The notes beneath the pieces are model-generated. The model ran no database searches, was not told where the DNA came from, and saw only the letters and a program-made list of their open reading frames with translations. A stretch of 19,724 bases of DNA from Deltaproteobacteria bacterium (GTDB lineage Bacteria; Myxococcota_A; Polyangia; Polyangiales; Houyiibacteriaceae), in NCBI GenBank assembly GCA_003647035.1, contig QMMB01000004.1:1-19724 (forward strand). The letters are read 5' to 3'. Of the stretch, positions 15,623 through 19,724 are shown piece after piece; positions within the stretch are counted from its first letter, which is position 1, and each line of letters begins with the position of its first letter. The position numbers and the translations under genes are program-made.

Positions 15623-15644
15623 GGGGAGTAGCTTGGCACGCCCG

Positions 15645-17105
15645 CTAGGGGTCGTCTTGCGAACTGTGCGCCGAAAGCGCGAAAGATTCCTCCGGGGAGA
15701 GGACCAACCGGTGTCGCGCATAGAAGGCGAACCACAGGAGTCCGAGGCCGTACCAAACCGCCGCTCCCGCTACGACCCGTTGATAGATCGGGTCGGTGAC
15801 GAACAGTGCCACCAGGGTGACTATCGCGATGAGCAGTGCCACTACTGCGCCCGGTATGCCGAGGGGGCTTCGGTAAGGTCGGTCGATGTGAGGCAGCCGA
15901 ATGCGCAACAGGATGTACGACACCATCTGAAGCGCGTACGCAATGACCGCGCCGAAGACCGCCATGTTGAGCAGCACGGCGCCAACTGGATGCTCGGGGC
16001 CGAGCGAGTGAATACCGTAGGCGACCACGTAACCGAGCAGGGCGCCGACGAAGAGCGCGACGTGAGGTGTCTGGCGGCGATGATGCGTCCGCGAGAGCCA
16101 GCGTGGGAAGTAGCCCGCTCGCGAGAGCGAAAAGATCTGTCGCCCGTACGCGAAGATGATGCTGTGGAAGCTTGCGATCAGGCCAGTCACCGCAACGAGT
16201 GCTAGCAGTTTCGCGCCGAGGCCCGCACCGAAGATCGTCTTGAAACCTTCGAACAACGGTTCTGCGGAAGAGCCGAGCACCTGGGAGCCCGGCCGGATCC
16301 CCGCGTTCAGGAAGAGGGTCGCAAAGGCCGCCACGACGAGGGTGAGTAGGCCGTAGAGCAGCCCACGCGGTAGATCGCGCGCGGGAGTATGCGCTTCTTC
16401 ACCGGCGAGCGGAAGCTGTTCGATCGCCAAGAAGAACCAGATCGCAAAGGGAAGCGCCGCCAGGATCCCGGCCGCGCCGTACGGCAGCCACCGGCTCTGT
16501 CCCATCTCGGGCTCGATGTTGAGGGCCCATTGCATGTCGAAGTGCGGAATCGCCGATATCCAGAACACGACGAGCACAGCGAGCGCCATCATGGTGATCA
16601 GCACGGTAAAACGGAACGTCGTCTCGACGCCGGCGACGTTAAGGCCGACGAAGGCGGCGTACGCGGCTAGCCACCACCGCGGCTCGACGCTTGCGGGGGT
16701 CTCAAAGAGCGCGCCGAGGTACCCACCGATGCCGACGACGATCACGGCGGGCGTGAGGATGTATTCCATGTTCTCCGCAAGACCTGTGATGTACGCGCCC
16801 CATGGTCCCATGGCCGACCGCGCAAACGAGTACGCACCGCCGGTGTGCGGAAGGGCGGCCGCCATTTCCGCGATGCTGAAGCACAGGCCGGCATACATCA
16901 CCGTAATGACGACTGTTGCGATCAGAAGACCACCGAACCCGCCGGCAGCGAGGCCGAAGTTCCACCCGAAGAAGTCCCCTGAAATCACCGCCCCGACCCC
17001 GAGCGCCCACAAAGACCATACGCCCGCATACCGGCGCAATCCGCGCTTCTCGAAGTAGTGCTCGGCGACCGGGACGTACTCGACCCCCTGATCCTTCTTC
17101 TTCAT
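15645..17105 (-). CDS. eat: APC-superfamily amine/amino acid permease, probable ethanolamine permease
   Basis: 486 residues with about twelve membrane helices. The N-terminal block LWALGVGAVISGDFFGWNFGLA with ITVMYAGLCFSIAEMAAALPHTGGAYSFAR is the APC transporter signature, and VISGxxFGWN is characteristic of the ethanolamine permease branch, so ethanolamine uptake is the best guess; a polyamine or amino acid is possible. FFLAIEQLPLAGEEAHTPARDLPRG is the conserved loop after helix 6. It sits in the inner membrane. No eutB/eutC ammonia-lyase genes are in the window, so the pathway context is missing. It is divergent from fabI, with 47 bp in between, and is followed by sixA. Confidence 0.82.
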   Translation of the reverse strand: MKKKDQGVEYVPVAEHYFEKRGLRRYAGVWSLWALGVGAVISGDFFGWNFGLAAGGFGGLLIATVVITVMYAGLCFSIAEMAAALPHTGGAYSFARSAMGPWGAYITGLAENMEYILTPAVIVVGIGGYLGALFETPASVEPRWWLAAYAAFVGLNVAGVETTFRFTVLITMMALAVLVVFWISAIPHFDMQWALNIEPEMGQSRWLPYGAAGILAALPFAIWFFLAIEQLPLAGEEAHTPARDLPRGLLYGLLTLVVAAFATLFLNAGIRPGSQVLGSSAEPLFEGFKTIFGAGLGAKLLALVAVTGLIASFHSIIFAYGRQIFSLSRAGYFPRWLSRTHHRRQTPHVALFVGALLGYVVAYGIHSLGPEHPVGAVLLNMAVFGAVIAYALQMVSYILLRIRLPHIDRPYRSPLGIPGAVVALLIAIVTLVALFVTDPIYQRVVAGAAVWYGLGLLWFAFYARHRLVLSPEESFALSAHSSQDDP

Positions 17106-17152
17106 GGCGCGGAGTGTAGCGGTTTGCCGGGACAGGCGATAAGGTTCCGCGC

Positions 17153-18073
17153 ATGTTGCCGATCGATCTTTCGGGGAAGCGGGCTTTCGTCGCAGGCGTT
17201 GCGGACGATGCCGGGTTTGGATTTGCGATCGCCAAGGCGCTTGCGATGGCTGGCGCGTCGGTTTGCGTGGGCACGTGGCCGCCAGCGCTTGGAATCTTCG
17301 AGACGCTGTTACGCCGCGGGAAACTCGATTCCTCTTTGGCGATGCCCGACGGGAGCAAGCTCGAGCTCGAGCGCATTTATCCGCTCGACGCCGAGTACGA
17401 CGCTCTAGAAGATGCGCCCCAGGAGCTCCGTGATCAGAAGCGCTACCGCGAACGGGGCGATTTCAGCATCGATGGGGTGGCCAACAAGCTCCGCGAGGAT
17501 TTCGGTGACTCATGCATCGACATCGTCGTGCACAGCCTCGCGAACGGGCCCGAGGTCACCAAGCCACTGATGGAGACCAGCCGCGGCGGCTACCTCGCAG
17601 CGCATGGCGCGAGCGCATATTCGTTCATCTCCCTCGCCCAGCGACTGCAGCCCTTGATGCGCCCCGAAGGCGCGCTCCTGGCACTCTCGTACCTGGCGAG
17701 CCAAGGGGTCGTGGCCGATTACGGCGGCGGAATGGCTTCGGCGAAGGCCGCGCTTGAAACCGACGCGCGGATGTTGGCGTTCGAGATGGGCCGGCAAGGC
17801 GGGCACCGGGTCAACGTGATCTCGGCTGGGCCCTACGCGTCTCGCGCGGCATCCGCGATCGGGTTCATCCACAAGATGATCAAGTACTACGAGATGAACG
17901 CGCCCTTGCCCGACGCGCTTCAGGCGGAAGAGGTGGGTAACGCGGCGGCCTTTCTTTGCAGCTCGCTGGCGAGCGGCATCACTGGAACGGTACTCTACGT
18001 CGACAAGGGCTATCACGCGATGGCAGTCCCCGCCGACGTGTCCGGCCTGATCGACTCCCTCACCCGCGGCTAG
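17153..18073 (+). CDS. fabI: enoyl-[acyl-carrier-protein] reductase (FabI, plastid-like)
   Basis: NADH-dependent last step of each fatty-acid elongation round. 306 residues with a Rossmann fold: FVAGVADDAGFGFAIAKALA at the N-terminus and DIVVHSLANGPEV in the middle. The catalytic block YGGGMASAKAALETDAR has Tyr and Lys eight apart, as in plant ENR, rather than the seven of E. coli FabI, and a segment IYPLDAEYDALEDAPQE matches the insertion of plant and chlamydial enzymes. The protein is longer than E. coli FabI (262) because of that insertion. C-terminal GITGTVLYVDKGYHAMAV is standard. An AAGG about 10 bases upstream serves as ribosome binding site for the ATG at 17153. It is divergent from the permease and convergent with the kinase. 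Confidence 0.95.
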   Translation: MLPIDLSGKRAFVAGVADDAGFGFAIAKALAMAGASVCVGTWPPALGIFETLLRRGKLDSSLAMPDGSKLELERIYPLDAEYDALEDAPQELRDQKRYRERGDFSIDGVANKLREDFGDSCIDIVVHSLANGPEVTKPLMETSRGGYLAAHGASAYSFISLAQRLQPLMRPEGALLALSYLASQGVVADYGGGMASAKAALETDARMLAFEMGRQGGHRVNVISAGPYASRAASAIGFIHKMIKYYEMNAPLPDALQAEEVGNAAAFLCSSLASGITGTVLYVDKGYHAMAVPADVSGLIDSLTRG

Positions 18074-18096
18074 GTGCGCGAGCCGAAGGCGAAGCC

Positions 18097-18112
18097 CGGC
18101 GCGCATGCGCCG
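18097..18112. repeat. small GC-rich hairpin after fabI
   Basis: CGGCGC / GCGCCG with a GCAT loop, 24 bases after the fabI stop, with no T-run. It may help end transcription. The surrounding bases repeat GCGAAGC and GCGCATGC words. Confidence 0.35.
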
Positions 18113-18158
18113 CCAAGGCAAAGCGAAGCGCATGCCGCGGAGGGAGGATTACGCGGCG

Positions 18159-18202
18159 GGGGTGGGTGGGTCGGATGAAAGGCGTGGGTGGGTCGGATGA
18201 AA
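18159..18202. repeat. 22-bp direct tandem repeat, two copies
   Basis: Copies at 18159-18180 and 18181-18202 share GTGGGTGGGTCGGATGAAA and differ at one base. They lie in the 176-bp gap between the convergent fabI and kinase genes. Nothing else in that gap is assignable. Confidence 0.7.
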
Positions 18203-18249
18203 CAAGCCTGACCACGTTCCCAGTCGCCACAACGCTTTCGGATCACACA

Positions 18250-19218
18250 CTAGGCTGCGGCCATGTCGTGTTGGGCGGTCGGGCGGATGCTGCTGGTCGC
18301 TGGGGGGACCTGCAGCGTGGCCGCTAGCGCGCGCTCGGTCGCAACACGCTCGCCGAGCCAGGGGTCGAGGGCTCGCATCAGGGCACGGGCGGAAGGATGA
18401 CGGCCGGCGGTGCGGCGGCTCAAGAGCTTGGCGATGAGACCGTCCATCTCGTCGTCGACATGCGGCGACAGCTGTCTCACGCGCGGAGCGTCTTCACGGA
18501 TGATGCGGCGGAGGACCGCGGTCACGTCGCTCCCAGTAAAGGGCAGCTTGCAGGTGAGCGCCTCGAACATCGTGATCCCTATGCCGAAGAGGTCTGCACG
18601 CGCGTCGACGAATGGGTTCCCGCTCGCCTGCTCGGGCGAGGCGTAGCTCGGCGTGCCATAGACGCGACCCCGCTCTCTAGCGCGCTCGTCGGCCGGCGCC
18701 GTGTCGGCCGCGCACACGCCGAAGTCGAGAAGGTGGACGTCGAGCTCCCCGTAGCCACCACGGTTGAGCAGAATGTGCTCGGGCTTGATGTCCCGGTGGA
18801 CGTAGCCATGCCGATGCACGCTGTGCAGGATCGACGATAGCCTAGCCACGATTACGGAGACCTGCCGCGGATCGAGCGGCCCGCACCGTCGCAAATACGA
18901 AGAGAGGCTCTCCGATCGCATGTGCTTCATCACGAGGTACGGCGACTCGTCGGGCAGCGTGCCGTGGTCGATGACCGGCACGATGCCCGGATGAAAGACG
19001 CGCCGGGCGACCTCGACCTCGCGCCGCACACGGCTCATCAAGTCGGGGTTGCCGGCATGTGCCGGCCGGAGCGTCTTGACGACGACCCGCTCGAGCGTGG
19101 CCAACCGCTCAGCCTCGAAGACGATCCCGGTCCCCCCCATGCCGATCGCGTTCCCGATACGATAGCGCCCATCAAGAAGCGTCCCCCGAAGCTCCCCACG
19201 CTCGTCCGACACGACCAT
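18250..19218 (-). CDS. cytosolic Hanks-type serine/threonine protein kinase
   Basis: 322 residues, essentially one kinase domain (about 19-290). The P-loop is GMGGTG (26-31), VVVKTL holds the ATP-binding Lys48, the catalytic loop is HRDIKPEH (D143), then LLDFG and YGTPSYASPEQASG in the activation segment. The Asn that normally follows KPE is His148. The bacterial PknB-like ending has no membrane segment and only a short Ala/Thr/Pro tail, so it is soluble. Substrates are unknown; such kinases are numerous in Myxococcota and often work in cascades. Start ATG 19218 is the first with a sensible leader, though the ribosome site is weak. It is convergent with fabI, while the S23-like gene upstream diverges. 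Confidence 0.9.
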   Translation of the reverse strand: MVVSDERGELRGTLLDGRYRIGNAIGMGGTGIVFEAERLATLERVVVKTLRPAHAGNPDLMSRVRREVEVARRVFHPGIVPVIDHGTLPDESPYLVMKHMRSESLSSYLRRCGPLDPRQVSVIVARLSSILHSVHRHGYVHRDIKPEHILLNRGGYGELDVHLLDFGVCAADTAPADERARERGRVYGTPSYASPEQASGNPFVDARADLFGIGITMFEALTCKLPFTGSDVTAVLRRIIREDAPRVRQLSPHVDDEMDGLIAKLLSRRTAGRHPSARALMRALDPWLGERVATERALAATLQVPPATSSIRPTAQHDMAAA

Positions 19219-19276
19219 CCCGCCGAAGATCGGCCGGCAACCCCGCGGGGGTCAAAAAACCGGCTAACCGCCCCCC

Positions 19277-19312
19277 GTGTCGGTGTCAGTCCCAGTCCCA
19301 GTGACCGTGTCT
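19277..19312. repeat. period-6 (GTsnsn) repeat, six units
   Basis: Six consecutive hexamers read GTGTCG, GTGTCA, GTCCCA, GTCCCA, GTGACC and GTGTCT. They match the pattern of the run at 72-139 and lie between the kinase gene and the inverted repeat ahead of the S23-like gene. Confidence 0.65.
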
Positions 19313-19332
19313 TGGGGCTCGACTATGTCCTC

Positions 19333-19412
19333 GTGATCTCCTTTTTCCGAGTGAGTGGGGTGCGGGCTTCGCCCTTCTGGGGAACCCCACTCACTCGGAA
19401 AAAGGAGATCAC
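19333..19412. repeat. perfect 29-bp inverted repeat enclosing the S23 ribosome binding site
   Basis: Left arm 19333-19361 and right arm 19384-19412 are exact reverse complements over 29 bases, with a 22-base loop that holds a GGG...CCC mini-stem. The right arm contains AAAGGAG (19401-19407), seven bases before the ATG at 19415, so in RNA the hairpin would bury the Shine-Dalgarno. It may be a translational or transcriptional attenuator, or the end of a mobile palindromic element. Confidence 0.85.
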
Positions 19413-19414
19413 TC

Positions 19415-19678
19415 ATGGGACTTATCATTCAGCAACGGGCGCTTCAGGCGGCTGGGCGGCTGCGGCAGGTTCTTCCAATCGTTCGCAAACGGGATCGGTC
19501 GCTCTGCGACCAAATCCACCGGGCGATGAATAGCGTCGTTCTCAACATCGCGGAGGCCGATGGAAACGATGCGGGGACGGCAAGAGCTCGGTTCGCGTCG
19601 GCGTGCGGCTCGGCCAAGGAGGTGCGCGCGGGGCTCCAAGTGATGGCGCACACCTCATCGAGCCTCTCGTCGAGGTGA
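19415..19678 (+). pseudogene. S23 / four-helix-bundle protein, C-terminus lost
   Basis: An 87-residue reading frame starting MGLIIQQRALQAAGRL behind a strong AAAGGAG. Residues about 25-75 (RSLCDQIHRAMNSVVLNIAE, then a Gly/Ala region and AKEVRAGLQV) match the four-helix-bundle family related to the proteins encoded in 23S rRNA intervening sequences (S23, also akin to Avd). Members are usually about 115-130 residues and go on with an AWGY-type helix. Here homology stops at GLQV (about 19641), followed by a Ser-rich tail to a stop. The missing part exists on the opposite strand just beyond. No rRNA is nearby. Family role outside rRNA is unclear. It could still be made as a short protein. Confidence 0.7.
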
Positions 19679-19724
19679 GTCGCCCTCTGGGCCTCGATGT
19701 ACCCCCAATCGCTCGCGACGTTCA
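19642..19724 (-). pseudogene. antisense C-terminal fragment of an S23 / four-helix-bundle gene (runs off the window)
   Basis: Read on the minus strand from the window end, the frame gives NVAS then DWGYIEAQRATHLDERLDEV and CAI, which is the expected C-terminal helix of the S23 family that the plus-strand copy lacks. After CAI (about 19642) the frame runs on into the reverse complement of the plus copy and loses resemblance. The N-terminal part, if present, lies beyond base 19724. The two fragments are therefore tail to tail at about 19639-19645. Either two inverted copies meet here or the sequence is an assembly fold-back. Confidence 0.6.

Noticed and set aside
19240..19256. ACCCCGCGGGGGT palindrome next to an A-run as a terminator
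   Set aside because: The run of A follows on the plus strand, where a T-run would be needed, and on the minus strand the T-run precedes the stem, so orientation is wrong for both directions.
19415..19678. 23S rRNA intervening sequence or diversity-generating retroelement (Avd)
   Set aside because: No 23S rRNA sequence, reverse transcriptase or template/variable repeat is in the window; only the protein family is shared.
1..19724. tRNA, rRNA, CRISPR array or insertion sequence
   Set aside because: No cloverleaf in the intergenic gaps, no regularly spaced repeats with unique spacers, and no transposase or integrase frame.

Overview
The window is GC-rich DNA with frequent GTG starts and short gaps between genes. 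The gene content (MbnP/MbnH metallo-pair, Hanks-type Ser/Thr kinase, RegB/RegA-like redox pair, four-helix-bundle S23-family gene, plastid-type FabI) suggests a Myxococcota / former Deltaproteobacteria chromosome, possibly an environmental assembly. This placement is inferred from gene types, not from a marker phylogeny. No rRNA, tRNA, CRISPR array, IS element or phage module is visible. No gene-free stretch exceeds 300 bp.

Layout. (1) 72-139: degenerate period-6 repeat. (2) 143-811 (-): metallophosphoesterase, divergent from serS-murB (895-3274, +). (3) 12455 down to 3275 (-): nine same-strand genes, hrcA-grpE-dnaK-regB-regA, then a beta-barrel protein, an MbnP-like protein, MbnP and MbnH. 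dnaK/regB and regB/regA overlap by 4 bp (GTGA, ATGA) and barrel/MbnP-like by 11 bp. The only gaps above 40 bp are 58 bp (grpE-dnaK) and 57 bp (regA-barrel). (4) 12558-15010 (+): ftsB-like gene and a membrane GAF-GAF-GGDEF diguanylate cyclase. (5) 15007-15133: a 30-bp imperfect inverted repeat fills the gap to the convergent eat-sixA pair (17105 to 15137, -). (6) 17153-18073 (+): fabI with plastid-type features, convergent with a cytosolic Ser/Thr kinase (19218-18250, -). (7) 19277-19724: another period-6 repeat, a perfect 29-bp inverted repeat that covers the ribosome binding site of an S23/four-helix-bundle gene, and an apparent tail-to-tail junction with a second, antisense S23 fragment at the window edge.

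How the genes work together. serS and murB are housekeeping genes (translation, peptidoglycan). hrcA-grpE-dnaK is the heat-shock module, without dnaJ in the window. The most interesting part is the copper-type cassette. MbnH is a di-haem MauG-family enzyme and MbnP is its partner; the family is known to bind copper after a Trp is oxidised to kynurenine. Here the pair sits with a second divergent MbnP-fold protein and a barrel protein whose predicted mature N-terminus starts with a CxxC. It lies directly downstream of a RegB/RegA-like pair that keeps the GGxxNPF quinone motif and an RCR redox cysteine. A redox- or metal-responsive circuit controlling an envelope copper system is a reasonable but unproven reading. 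The right edge, with its fold-back S23 genes and hairpin, is either an unusual repeat structure or an assembly artefact.
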